From Planctomycetota bacterium (GTDB taxonomy: Bacteria > Planctomycetota > UBA1135 > GCA-002686595): a DNA stretch of 64,000 bases. Below, piece after piece: positions 8,501 through 16,207 of the stretch. The position numbers were made by a program, and so were the translations under genes. Each line of letters starts with the position of its first letter. Positions within the stretch are counted from its first letter, which is position 1. The stretch is from NCBI GenBank assembly GCA_029259635.1, contig JAJDEU010000055.1, positions 50,969 through 114,968 on the forward strand, written 5' to 3'. The notes beneath the pieces were generated by a model. The model was not told where the DNA came from. It made no database searches and saw nothing but the letters and a program-made list of their open reading frames with translations.

Positions 8501-10801
8501 GACAATATCTTGCAGCTCGCGCTTCCCCGGGGAGAGGTTCGAAAGGAACTGAATAGCAGTAGCCCGATTCCAGCTGGAGGAGACGTACGCGTGTTCGTTA
8601 CCGATTTCGACGACAATGTGGACTGGGGTTCTGGTCCCAACGGCGATGAGGAGTTGACGTATCAGCTGTTCGTCGTGCCGATCTCCCTACCGGCACCTAA
8701 CGTCCTCGCGGGCAATCAGCAGTTTCTCGATCAGACGACCTCAGATGTTCCCCAGTTCGCACAAATCACGCGCGTCGATAACTTTCGGCACCTGACGGAG
8801 TGGATTTGCTACGACAGGATCATTGCGCCGCCGAGTGGCGCGCATCCTCAGTTCGTACGCGACCACCCCGACGTCCTCGAGCGCGTGCGAAAATTGATTG
8901 CCCCTCAACCGATCGAAGCCAATATTCAAGCGGCTTCGCCGACGCCTCCGCAAGGTGGCGGTCCAGGGCAACCCCCCAAAGAGGAAGGCTTTCCCGTGCC
9001 GGGGAGCACCGGCGTGGGAATTTTTCGCGCCGTTTCGCCGAACACAATGGCAAGCACGTCGGCTTCCGCCAATCCCGCCGCGCTTCCCCCGTTGAGCCCC
9101 GCTGCAGCTCCGCAATCCACGTCGCAGGATACGGCTTCCGCGCTCGACGACTTCGGCTACTGGAAGGGCGATCTCGGCGTGGCGGAAGACCAGGACTACT
9201 TCCTCACGAGTGCCGTGCGGAAGACGCTTAACTTCCGCGGCGTGATGGGCACGTATCCGCACGATCATCCCCCGGGAACCCCGATCCTGCCCGTCTTTCG
9301 CGTCTGGAGAGACGAGGACGATGTCGGCATTCCCGGTGCTGGTGATCGGGCTTGGTTGATCTTCGAAAACGAAGATTCGATCGGCGAACCGGTCAGCATT
9401 CACCGCAGCTACTTGCCGGGCGACCGCTATCCCACCCAGGGCTGGCTCTCCGCATCCTACGTGGCCAAGGCTGGAACGACTTCGACCGAGCTCTTCGAAG
9501 AAGCCCGCTCGGGGCTGAGCTCGCCGGACTTTGAGAGCCAGGTCTTCATCGCTCTCGAAGAACGGATCGGAACTTTCCTACCGCCAACAGAGGGACCCAC
9601 GACGAGTTCGGGAGCACCCCTTGATCGCGAGATGCGCAGCATCACGCGGCTGGTGAAGTTTCCGAGCGGCGAGCTTCCGCGCGCGGTCGACTCGATTGCA
9701 GTCGGCGGCCCCGCGGCAGGTACGAACGGCGGTCCGATGCCGGACGCGATCGTGGATGAGTTGGAGTTCGGCGCGACGCTCTTCGGGGGCTCGATGGCTC
9801 CTGGCGATGTCGCTCGCGGTGCCGCGATGGTTCTCGATGAAGCGCTCGGGCTCGGAACGGGGTCGATTGAGATCTGGTCGAAGACGATGCGCGACTCGCG
9901 CGGATTTTTTAACACCGGCTTCGCACCGCCCCGCGAGCTTCCCCGCGGTGGCGGCCTGCTGCGCATCGGCGAAGAGTTGATCGCCTACGACAACGTGGAC
10001 CCCGGCGGAACCGCGATCGATATTGCTCCCGGCGGACGCGGGATGCTCGGCACGGAAGAGCAGCCGCACCGCGTCGGCGAGTCGATCTACTTTTTGTCGC
10101 ACATGCGCACGACGACGACCTTGGGCCAAGTCGGGCCCGCCGACGCCGACGTCGCGCTGGCCGACCTGCACGGCCTGCCGGAAAGCGGGACGCTCTTGGT
10201 CGGGAAGGAACTGCTCCACTACACCCATAGCGATGCGAACCGTGGCGCGGGAGTGGTCGGCATGCCGCGCGCTTCCGAAGAGCCCGGCGAACGTGACGGC
10301 GAGGGCGGCGCGCTCTTCCGCGGACGCTTTGGAACCGCGGCTTCGGCGCACGTGACGGGGACGCCGGCTGTGCTCTTCCCCACGCGCTACCTCGATCGCT
10401 GGGCCGATGGGGCGGAAGCACCGGAGCTGTCCTACTTCGGCTTCGCGGCCAGCCAGCCGAACGCCTACTGGCAGAGCGCCTTCTTCGAAGAGAGCGAGCC
10501 CCAGCATCCGGGCGCGCAGCTCGGCCTGCTCGTTCGCGCTTCGCCCGAGATCCCTTGGGATGCGGATCCGGACAAGACGGACGGCCTGTGGTTGTTCGAC
10601 AAGGGGCAAGAGGAGAACCGCAGCCTCGCGCTCGGCGTGCAGTCCGATCTCTTGGAGTGGCGCGTCTTTGTGCGCTATGAGCCGGGCGCTTTCGATTTCC
10701 TGTCGGGCTTCGCGCACGGCTGGAAGACCACGCCCGAGCTGCGCTTTGTCGGCGCGGAGTTTGTGGCGCCGCGGGTGACGTTGTTCCGGGAGGACCGATG
10801 A
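5591..10801 (+). CDS. gspK: Giant GspK-like minor pseudopilin with inserted LamG-like and repeated beta modules
   Basis: The true start is ATG 5591, overlapping the upstream stop (ATGA); the frame stays open back to 5048 but that part is antisense-like shadow of the previous gene. The 1736-residue product has a GspK-type N-terminus (ERGGFAMIAVLLVLLALFVL; GspK lacks the usual Glu+5) and the GspK helical-domain signature RPVNLNSAPPEVLHALF at about residues 357-373. GspK is normally about 320 residues. Added parts are a LamG-like domain (about 600-720), a Pro-rich linker (about 1115-1180) and several copies of a short module with 'GxExxxY' followed by 'RGxxGTxxxxHxxG' (copies near 6080-6250, 9957-10095 and 10185-10390). 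It would cap the pseudopilus tip; the additions suggest an exposed, adhesive or substrate-contacting tip. Confidence 0.75.
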   Translation: MRGLRTGGRFSSERGGFAMIAVLLVLLALFVLATPYLLGIRRADRESERVFDRMSARLALDDAARHARARLDATHPAVDTSPYWDSMDELAIDNHLDPEFVNANDPNGVMWDLDATDLSGRVDLGSASPGVLANLMGGHTWLAKAASEEDASLKTASTRGFAGEGFLWVGGERMAYLESDGSTFGKLERELFGDANTDAVNPDCDFARPRAHDAGAPVLGLEAFALPLWRIRAETAKWRTPADFEQVREAFDESISGPADELAFMLLKGGATTFGGLGAGPRWQRATRLVDSVVGGNDCALRVEEAHYFNPGTTVQISNGAISEMAIVREVIGSVVKLERVLLGDYDAFDAVVRPLARRPVNLNSAPPEVLHALFLGLKLRRRNARITDREANQLVDSVLVSRPFTGFEDFLNRVVLPAAGLEQGGAGENSFMDAVDAEALYRNGLNANDRALEFSTMPFAFTTRGTFGLSLRSSINAKSGIERASLEREQVEVMVPQRELMRLWTRQEDFDEELRLSREAPLWSTGPSATSLASNGANPPSRFAAHFGTLTEGALMGELAPGFASRDEHGWAQLFATRTDDRETDYHSRHVEHMDRETSNLEGMDFSRAGAYAANASDPDVEWTGAQGDLLRPFSFAMWVKPQLRASGALYFDLGDSAYPDTDRVSLSEEGTDLLVSVLDAGGDHRLSVLEERTEVRVPIEHFPLNTWTHLSIDVRGSRPDQITVLVDGMARGETSGLTKLATNLGETATTIQVDSTEGFGAVGERCVVQIGNEIIEAEVMGPTTLLATPYVDGMNAGIGGRAAREQELWRSDGSEQLNQGIGVVRNHPALSAVQLFGYSRALRSSAPVGATSLPTPLGPFAVAEVHTVEGGTLHEGDLIEVEGLNGARRLGTGIKGRSSNATGLVLRRGDDPGSGDTSFLSAFNTSGGYAMLVQREMIITFDNSPTQRETIHGEPLGGMELIRYTGIKDNILQLALPRGEVRKELNSSSPIPAGGDVRVFVTDFDDNVDWGSGPNGDEELTYQLFVVPISLPAPNVLAGNQQFLDQTTSDVPQFAQITRVDNFRHLTEWICYDRIIAPPSGAHPQFVRDHPDVLERVRKLIAPQPIEANIQAASPTPPQGGGPGQPPKEEGFPVPGSTGVGIFRAVSPNTMASTSASANPAALPPLSPAAAPQSTSQDTASALDDFGYWKGDLGVAEDQDYFLTSAVRKTLNFRGVMGTYPHDHPPGTPILPVFRVWRDEDDVGIPGAGDRAWLIFENEDSIGEPVSIHRSYLPGDRYPTQGWLSASYVAKAGTTSTELFEEARSGLSSPDFESQVFIALEERIGTFLPPTEGPTTSSGAPLDREMRSITRLVKFPSGELPRAVDSIAVGGPAAGTNGGPMPDAIVDELEFGATLFGGSMAPGDVARGAAMVLDEALGLGTGSIEIWSKTMRDSRGFFNTGFAPPRELPRGGGLLRIGEELIAYDNVDPGGTAIDIAPGGRGMLGTEEQPHRVGESIYFLSHMRTTTTLGQVGPADADVALADLHGLPESGTLLVGKELLHYTHSDANRGAGVVGMPRASEEPGERDGEGGALFRGRFGTAASAHVTGTPAVLFPTRYLDRWADGAEAPELSYFGFAASQPNAYWQSAFFEESEPQHPGAQLGLLVRASPEIPWDADPDKTDGLWLFDKGQEENRSLALGVQSDLLEWRVFVRYEPGAFDFLSGFAHGWKTTPELRFVGAEFVAPRVTLFREDR

Positions 10802-11874
10802 AGCCTTTGGTTATTCGTCGGAAGGACTGTCGAGCGCGCGCTCGCCGCGGCTTGACGCTGATCGAGCTGATGATCGCGATCGGATTGACGTCGCTGCTCG
10901 TCGTTGCCCTCGTCACGTTGCTCGAGACTTCACTCGGCGTCTGGGGCCGCACGGAGACGCGGCGCGACCTGCTCGAACGGGCGACCTCCATCTCCGAGCT
11001 GCTGGCGAATGATCTCCTGGCGATCGACGGGGGCAAGCGCGGCGATCTAATCGTGGACTGGGAAGCCTTCGATACCGACGGGGATGGGATCGCGGGATTG
11101 TTCTATCAGCGCCTGCGATTGGTGCGACGGATCTCGCGGGCCGAGCTCTCCTCGCGCACTTCGCTCATGGCGAACGCGGACGGCCGCGAATCCGAACCGG
11201 CGGGCGCCTTAATCGAGGTCAGCTGGTTGATGCTGCCGGGCGAGATTGGCTCCCTCCAACGCGGCGAGCGCTTCCTCGATCCGCTCGAATCGATCTTCGA
11301 TGACGACTACTTGGATGAGAGCGGACTGCCGCCGGTCGGCGCTGTCTCGGAAGTCTCGCGGAGTGTCTTGTGGTTCGGTTTGGCTCTCGCATCGCAGACC
11401 AGTGACCTCACGTCGGGCTGGCAGATCGGAGACGACTTGCTCGACTGCGGCGTGGCTTGGGATGCGCGAACGAGCGGCCGTACGGACGAGGAGCTCACGA
11501 CGCTCAACGCGCTACCTACGGGATGTCCCACGTCGAAGGAGCTCCCGGTCTTTCCGCGCCGCGTGCGAATCGAGCTCGAGATCGAACGCGCGAAAGACCT
11601 CGAACACCGCACGACTTTGACGGAGATGATCGATCCGAAGGAGACGTCGCTGGTATTGCGCGATGAGCGCTTTGCGCCGGATGCGAATACCTTCGTGCGC
11701 ATCGACGAGGAGTGGATGGAGGTTCGGCGAGTGGATGGCAAGCGTCTGACGGTCGTGCGCGGCGTGCGCGGCTCGCGCAGCACCGACCACGAGGTGGGCG
11801 CACTCGTTCACTTCGGCACGCGCACCGTGCGCGAACTGCGCGTCGCCGCCTATCGCGAGGACTGGAACCTATGA
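10798..11874 (+). CDS. gspJ: GspJ-like minor pseudopilin
   Basis: The 358-residue protein has the prepilin signal RRGLTLIELMIAIGLTSLLV (Gly, Leu+1, Glu+5) and a soluble domain consistent with GspJ (RDLLERATSISELLANDLLA after the helix; 'GALIEVSWLML.' strand). GspJ joins GspI and GspK in the tip complex of the pseudopilus. It is longer than usual (about 200 residues). The C-terminal third (from about residue 275) contains the same module seen in the GspK-like neighbour: VRIDEEWMEV followed by RGVRGSRSTDHEVGALVHF. Coupled to gspK (ATGA at 10798) and to the next gene (ATGA at 11871). Confidence 0.75.
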   Translation: MKPLVIRRKDCRARARRGLTLIELMIAIGLTSLLVVALVTLLETSLGVWGRTETRRDLLERATSISELLANDLLAIDGGKRGDLIVDWEAFDTDGDGIAGLFYQRLRLVRRISRAELSSRTSLMANADGRESEPAGALIEVSWLMLPGEIGSLQRGERFLDPLESIFDDDYLDESGLPPVGAVSEVSRSVLWFGLALASQTSDLTSGWQIGDDLLDCGVAWDARTSGRTDEELTTLNALPTGCPTSKELPVFPRRVRIELEIERAKDLEHRTTLTEMIDPKETSLVLRDERFAPDANTFVRIDEEWMEVRRVDGKRLTVVRGVRGSRSTDHEVGALVHFGTRTVRELRVAAYREDWNL

Positions 11875-12407
11875 GTGCACTTCGCATCTCCCGACGTTCG
11901 GGCTCGCGCTCGGGCTTCACTCTGATCGAGGTCGTGCTCGCGATGGGCATCTTCCTACTCGGCGCGACCGCGATCCTGGGCTTTCTGACCTTCGGCGCGA
12001 CGATGTCGCGCACCGCCAGCTTGCGCACGCTCTCCGCCGAAGCGGTCGAGGCGATCGCGCTCGATCTCGAAGAGGGGCTCTTCCCGCTCGACGAATCCGG
12101 CGCCGTCGGCGAGCCGCGAACGATTGTCGATCGAGAAGTGCCCGGCTATCGCGAGCTGACCTACACCGTTCAAACCGTCGAAGATACGAACGCCGACCTC
12201 GAGCGAGACGCGAGTCCAGAGGTTCGCGTCGACATCGAAATCAAGTGGAAGGGCGGCGTCTCGCGACGCGGCCGGCGCCTCTCGATCTTACTGTTGAAGG
12301 AAGTGCCCTTCGGCGAGCGCTTGAGGCGTCAACTGTTGCCGGCGAGAGAAGAGCAGGTCTCGGATCAGCAGAACGGATCCGATGTGAAGCAAGAGACTCA
12401 ACCATGA
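11871..12407 (+). CDS. gspI: GspI-like minor pseudopilin
   Basis: ATG 11871 overlaps the gspJ stop and is preferred to the upstream in-frame start at 11712, which lies inside gspJ. The 178-residue product has prepilin signal RSGFTLIEVVLAMGIFLLGA (Gly, Phe+1, Glu+5) and then a compact soluble domain with 'YRELTYTVQTVED' and 'VRVDIEIKWKGG..RRGRRLSI', which resembles the strands of GspI (v.V.W...g....l....). Its tail is polar and Gln-rich. GspI nucleates the I-J-K tip complex. Last of the contiguous pseudopilin genes; overlaps the next gene by ATGA. Confidence 0.75.
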   Translation: MSALRISRRSGSRSGFTLIEVVLAMGIFLLGATAILGFLTFGATMSRTASLRTLSAEAVEAIALDLEEGLFPLDESGAVGEPRTIVDREVPGYRELTYTVQTVEDTNADLERDASPEVRVDIEIKWKGGVSRRGRRLSILLLKEVPFGERLRRQLLPAREEQVSDQQNGSDVKQETQP

Positions 12408-13918
12408 TGATGACTCGACAATTTTCGAAGGCGCTCGTGCTCCTCTTGAGCCTTCTGGCCAGCGCGCCGCTCATGTTCGCGGGGGACGAGCGGATGGTCG
12501 GGCTTCGAAGTGGCGAAGTGCTCTGGGCCGAAGTGGAGAGCCACGACGAGGACGGGGTGGATTTCTTGCGACTCGACAACGGCGGTCGCGTGCGACTCGC
12601 GTGGTCCTTGCTCGACCCGCGCTTTGAACAAGAGCTGCGCGCGGAGTTCGGCTACTTGGATGTCGCGAACGAAGAGGTCATGGTCACGGCGGATCGGATT
12701 CGAACGGTGGACGGTGAAGAGCTCATCGGCCTCATCGTGCATCGCACCGAAGACGCGCTTCACATCAAGACGGCCCAGCGCATGATCGCTCTGCCGAAGC
12801 TGCGCATCGCCGGACCGAGTGTTTTGGTGCGCGCACCGGCGCTGGATATCTACTCGCGCGAAGAGCTGGTTCAGAAAGAGCTCGACGAGCGCCGCGGTGC
12901 TCTCGGTTTGGAGGGCGCGCGCGGTGCGGCGGCGCACTTCGACTTGGCGCAGTACTGCGAGCGCATTCTCGATTACGCCAGTGCGGTGCGGTATTACGAG
13001 CTCGCGGCGGCCAAAGATTCGAGTTGGCGACCGAAGGATCTGGAGAGCGCTCTGTTGCGTGCGCGGCGAAAGTCCGAGGCGCAGGGGCAGATCGATGCGC
13101 TGCGCGAGATTCGGCGCGAACGTCAACGCGGGCACTACGAGTCGGCGGACCTGTTGGTTCAGGCCTTCCGAGTGGAGTACCCCGGAACTCCGTTGATGCA
13201 AGAGCTCAAAGATTTGGAAGCCAGCATCGGTCGAGCGCGCGAGGAGGACATGGCGAAGGCGATTGTCTCGCGCTGGCACGCTTGGGCGTCGCGGCTCACG
13301 AAGCAGGCCGGTCGCAAGTCGGACTACTCGGAGGCGATCGCGTGGGTGGAGTCCGAGCTCTCGAACGAAATCTTGAGCGGCGTCCAGTCGGACCTCGGCG
13401 AGCTGGATCCCGACATCAGTCCGGGACGGGTGCGGTCGATTTGGGAGGCGCGCGAGAAGCCTCGCAGTCACCACGCGAGCTATGGGTTCGCAACCTGGCT
13501 GCTGGGCGATAGTCGCGCGCGCGCGGGCATGAAGACGGAGGAGGAGAAGCCCAAGGCGAGCCGCCGCGATCAAGCTCGTCAGGACTTAGAAGACCGGATT
13601 CAGCGCTTCCTAGAGCGTCAGAAGAGCGTGGCTCGCGCCAGTGGGGGACGCGCGGAGGAGGATCCGGCCGCCTATTGGGAATCGATGAGCAGCTCGGGTC
13701 GCGCCCAGTGGCTACTCGCTTATTACGCCGAGTTCTCCGGTGACGTCGAGGTGCTCGGCATTCACTTTCGGTCCTGCCGCGACTGCGGTGGAACCGGCGT
13801 GCAGGAGATCAACTACGTCGGGCCTGCCATCAGTGGCGAAAAGCGAGCGAGGAGTCGACTCGCTAGCTGCCCCACCTGCCATCACGTTGGTATCGTGCGG
13901 CGAGTCTCTTACCGCTGA
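12404..13918 (+). CDS. Exported TPR-like protein with C-terminal DnaJ-type zinc ribbon
   Basis: The start is ATG 12404 (overlapping the gspI stop), followed by an N-terminal signal peptide (KALVLLLSLLASAPLMFAG). The body has two short beta modules with 'GEVLWAEVESHDEDGVDFLRL' and 'GEELIGLIVHRTEDALHIKT' character, then a mainly helical, charged region with TPR-like pairs (about residues 170-320) and a coiled region near 390-425. The last 50 residues contain CRDCGGTG (Cys458, Cys461) and CPTC (Cys489, Cys492), a DnaJ-like zinc-ribbon layout. I do not recognise the whole protein. Its translational coupling to the pseudopilin genes suggests a periplasmic accessory of the secretion system. Confidence 0.6.
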   Translation: MMMTRQFSKALVLLLSLLASAPLMFAGDERMVGLRSGEVLWAEVESHDEDGVDFLRLDNGGRVRLAWSLLDPRFEQELRAEFGYLDVANEEVMVTADRIRTVDGEELIGLIVHRTEDALHIKTAQRMIALPKLRIAGPSVLVRAPALDIYSREELVQKELDERRGALGLEGARGAAAHFDLAQYCERILDYASAVRYYELAAAKDSSWRPKDLESALLRARRKSEAQGQIDALREIRRERQRGHYESADLLVQAFRVEYPGTPLMQELKDLEASIGRAREEDMAKAIVSRWHAWASRLTKQAGRKSDYSEAIAWVESELSNEILSGVQSDLGELDPDISPGRVRSIWEAREKPRSHHASYGFATWLLGDSRARAGMKTEEEKPKASRRDQARQDLEDRIQRFLERQKSVARASGGRAEEDPAAYWESMSSSGRAQWLLAYYAEFSGDVEVLGIHFRSCRDCGGTGVQEINYVGPAISGEKRARSRLASCPTCHHVGIVRRVSYR

Positions 13919-14055
13919 GCGCTGACTCTCGCCGCCTCGCACACGCGAGAAACCACCGGGGCAGCAGCGCGACCTTTAATTCGGAAGGCCTCCGTCTCCC
14001 GGGGCGATGCTCTCGCCAGCCGCGCCACTCCTACTCACGCCCGCTTTGGATTTCG

Positions 14056-15126
14056 ATGAAGACTTCCCCGCAAACGTTTCGTCTCGCCGGTCTCGCGCTG
14101 CTCTGTGGCTTCGCAGCACAGGCATGTCAGTCGCCGGAACCCAAGCCCGCTCCGGAGCGGCCCACCTATAAAGCTCCGCGCCCGGCGCCGGGTATGAAAG
14201 GTTCGGAGGCTTCGAACGAGAAGCCGAGCGCATCGGTTACCGAATCTGCGAGTGAAGCGGCGGCTCAAAAACCGGCGGAGGCGCAGGCGCCTTCCTCCGT
14301 GGCCGCGGTCGATGGCAACACGGTGCTCGCAACGGTTGGCGGGCAGCCCATTCGCATATCCGACATGATGCAGCACTGGATGTCGCGCGAGAGCCGACAG
14401 GTGTGGGAGTACTTCTACGCGCTGATGGATGAGCGCTACGCGGAGCTCGAAGCCGCTCGCATGGGAATCACGCTCGATCCCGCCGTGGTGGACGCGGCCG
14501 TGATCGATGTGCGCATGGTGATCGAAGAGAAGATCGAAGAGGCACAGCCGGGGCTCGGGTTCGATCGCTACATCCGCGGGCAGCACAACATCAGCCCCGA
14601 GAACTATCTGGCGGGGATTCGGCGCAATCAGGCGCGCGGTTTATTGCTCGAGCGCGTCGTACGTACTTGGCTCCTGACGCAAGACCACGCCGAATTGCGC
14701 GTCATCATCGTGACCAATGAAGAGCTCGGAGAGAAGGTGACCGCAGCGCTGGAGGCTGGCCGGGACTTTGCGGAGGTCGCGCGGGAGCTTTCCGAAGATC
14801 AGACACGCGAAATGGGCGGGTTGATGCCGCCGGTCGTGCGCAGCGAGCAGCTCTTGCTCTCGCGAATCGCCTTCAACAACGAAGTCGGTGGCGTGACCGG
14901 ACCGATCGAGGACAACGGTCGATTGTTGTGGGTCGAGACGTCTGCATTTCCCGAGCCGCTCAGTGGTCGTTGGTCCGTTCTGGAGCCCAAGGTTTTAGCG
15001 AGCTTGAAGGAGCGCGAGCTGAACGAGTACGAGTTCCTGCAGTGGAAGAGCTTTATCGAAGAGAACTACGATGTCGACGCCACCGCCTTTCTGGAGTTCA
15101 TCGGCGAAACTCCCGAGCGACCCTGA
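14056..15126 (+). CDS. SurA/PpiC-like periplasmic lipoprotein chaperone
   Basis: The 356-residue protein begins with a lipoprotein signal (LALLCGFAAQAC, lipobox ending at Cys) and a Pro/Ala/Ser-rich linker (about residues 25-85). A SurA-type N-terminal helical domain begins at 'VLATVGGQPIRISDM'. The region from 'LLLERVVRTWLL' to 'ETSAFPEPLS' fits a parvulin-like PPIase domain (VTNEELGEKVTAALEAGRDFAEVARELSED; GGLMPPVVRSEQLLLSRIAF; GGVTGPIEDNGRLLWVE). Expected role: folding or escort of exported proteins at the outer membrane or periplasm. About 140 bases separate it from the secretion operon, so it may be a separate transcript. Prolyl isomerase activity cannot be judged from the sequence. Confidence 0.7.
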   Translation: MKTSPQTFRLAGLALLCGFAAQACQSPEPKPAPERPTYKAPRPAPGMKGSEASNEKPSASVTESASEAAAQKPAEAQAPSSVAAVDGNTVLATVGGQPIRISDMMQHWMSRESRQVWEYFYALMDERYAELEAARMGITLDPAVVDAAVIDVRMVIEEKIEEAQPGLGFDRYIRGQHNISPENYLAGIRRNQARGLLLERVVRTWLLTQDHAELRVIIVTNEELGEKVTAALEAGRDFAEVARELSEDQTREMGGLMPPVVRSEQLLLSRIAFNNEVGGVTGPIEDNGRLLWVETSAFPEPLSGRWSVLEPKVLASLKERELNEYEFLQWKSFIEENYDVDATAFLEFIGETPERP

Positions 15127-15163
15127 TTCTCGGACTGCCGCGCGAATCGTCGTCGGCAAGCGC

Positions 15164-15192
15164 TTGACCCGCTGATCGCAGTCCGCAAGACT
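15164..15192 (+). promoter_or_regulatory. Possible sigma70-type promoter upstream of scpB
   Basis: TTGACC, 17-base spacer, AAGACT, ending 95 bases before the scpB start. The -35 is close to consensus and the -10 is poor, but resembles the TAGACT boxes seen upstream of mreB and the BMC operon. Judged by eye only. Confidence 0.3.
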
Positions 15193-15286
15193 CACTGCTT
15201 GAGATGCAGAGTCGTCTCGCCGACAGGCTGCTCTCTCTGTTTCGCCACTTCCCGGGTTCCTCCCTCTCAGAAGAAGTCACTCTCCG

Positions 15287-16030
15287 ATGCCGAATACCGC
15301 TGCCGCGAGCACCGAACTCTCCACTGACGAAGCCGGCGAAGTCGCCCTTGCGACGGAGACGGAGAGCGTGGAGGCGGTTTCCGAAGAGATCGGCGATTCG
15401 GAGGCCTATCCCGACGATCCGATCAACCTTGAGATCCTGGCCGAGCAGACCGACGAGAGCACCGACGAGGACGAGCTGGAGGAGGAGAACGCGGACGAGG
15501 ATGACGAGCGGACCGACAAGGAGCTGGCGGGGGAGATGCTGGCGCTGATCTTTGCCTCTCCGGACCCGCTCTCGACCGGTCGCCTGGGCAAATTGCTCGG
15601 GCTCAAAGGTAAGAAGAAGGTCCAGGGCGGATTGGATGCTCTCGCCCTTCAGCTGGCGGATCAGGGCCTGCCGCTCGTTCTGCGCAGCGTGGCGGGGGGC
15701 TGGCGGCTGTTCACCCGGCCCGAGATGGGCGAGCTCCTGTCGGGTTTGACCGAGCGCAAGCCGGATCGCATCAGCCCGGCCGCCCTCGAGACGCTGGCGA
15801 TCATCGCCTACCGCCAACCGGTCTCGAAGGCCGAGATCGAGGCGATCCGCGGGGTCGGTTCGGGTCCCATTTTGCGCGCACTGGTCGACCGCCGCCTGGC
15901 GAAGGTGACCGGACGAGCGGACCAGCCGGGCTCACCGCTCCTGTATGGAACGACCCGGGAGTTTCTAGAGCGCTTCGGCCTCGATTCTCCCGCCGATTTG
16001 CCCCGTGACGGCGAACTCGCCCGCGAGTAA
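15287..16030 (+). CDS. scpB: Segregation and condensation protein B
   Basis: ScpB is the winged-helix partner of ScpA in the SMC condensin complex that organises and segregates the chromosome. The conserved core starts at about residue 80 ('LAGEMLALIFASPDPLS') and includes the signature block RISPAALETLAIIAYRQPVSK, followed by 'IRGVGSGPILRALVDRRLAKVTGR' and 'YGTTREFLERFGL'. The first 75 residues are a low-complexity, strongly acidic extension (repeated Glu/Asp) not found in typical ScpB. No scpA is adjacent in this window. It has its own likely promoter. Length 247 residues, against about 190-200 in the usual family, the difference being the acidic extension. Confidence 0.92.
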   Translation: MPNTAAASTELSTDEAGEVALATETESVEAVSEEIGDSEAYPDDPINLEILAEQTDESTDEDELEEENADEDDERTDKELAGEMLALIFASPDPLSTGRLGKLLGLKGKKKVQGGLDALALQLADQGLPLVLRSVAGGWRLFTRPEMGELLSGLTERKPDRISPAALETLAIIAYRQPVSKAEIEAIRGVGSGPILRALVDRRLAKVTGRADQPGSPLLYGTTREFLERFGLDSPADLPRDGELARE

Positions 16031-16061
16031 GGCAAAGCCCACAGTCCGGAGTTCCCCTGGC

Positions 16062-16091
16062 TTGCGCGGGGTGTGAGGGGGCCCGTACACT
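16062..16091 (+). promoter_or_regulatory. Weak sigma70-like promoter candidate upstream of the PpiD-like gene
   Basis: TTGCGC, 18-base spacer, TACACT, about 115 bases before ATG 16208. Three of six and four of six consensus matches. Position in the 177-base gap makes it plausible, but it could be chance in GC-rich sequence. Confidence 0.2.
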
Positions 16092-16207
16092 CCCTCGCTC
16101 GTTTCGATCCTCTACGCTCCTTGCGGTAGCCTTCCGCGCCGGATCGAAAGCTTTTTCGGGACCCGAGAGCGCCCACGGCTCCGTCCCATTCTGTGTGCCC
16201 GGTTTCC

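Noticed and set aside
9578..10717. 379-codon minus-strand frame
   Set aside because: Antisense to the GspK-like gene; Arg/Glu-rich without domain signature.
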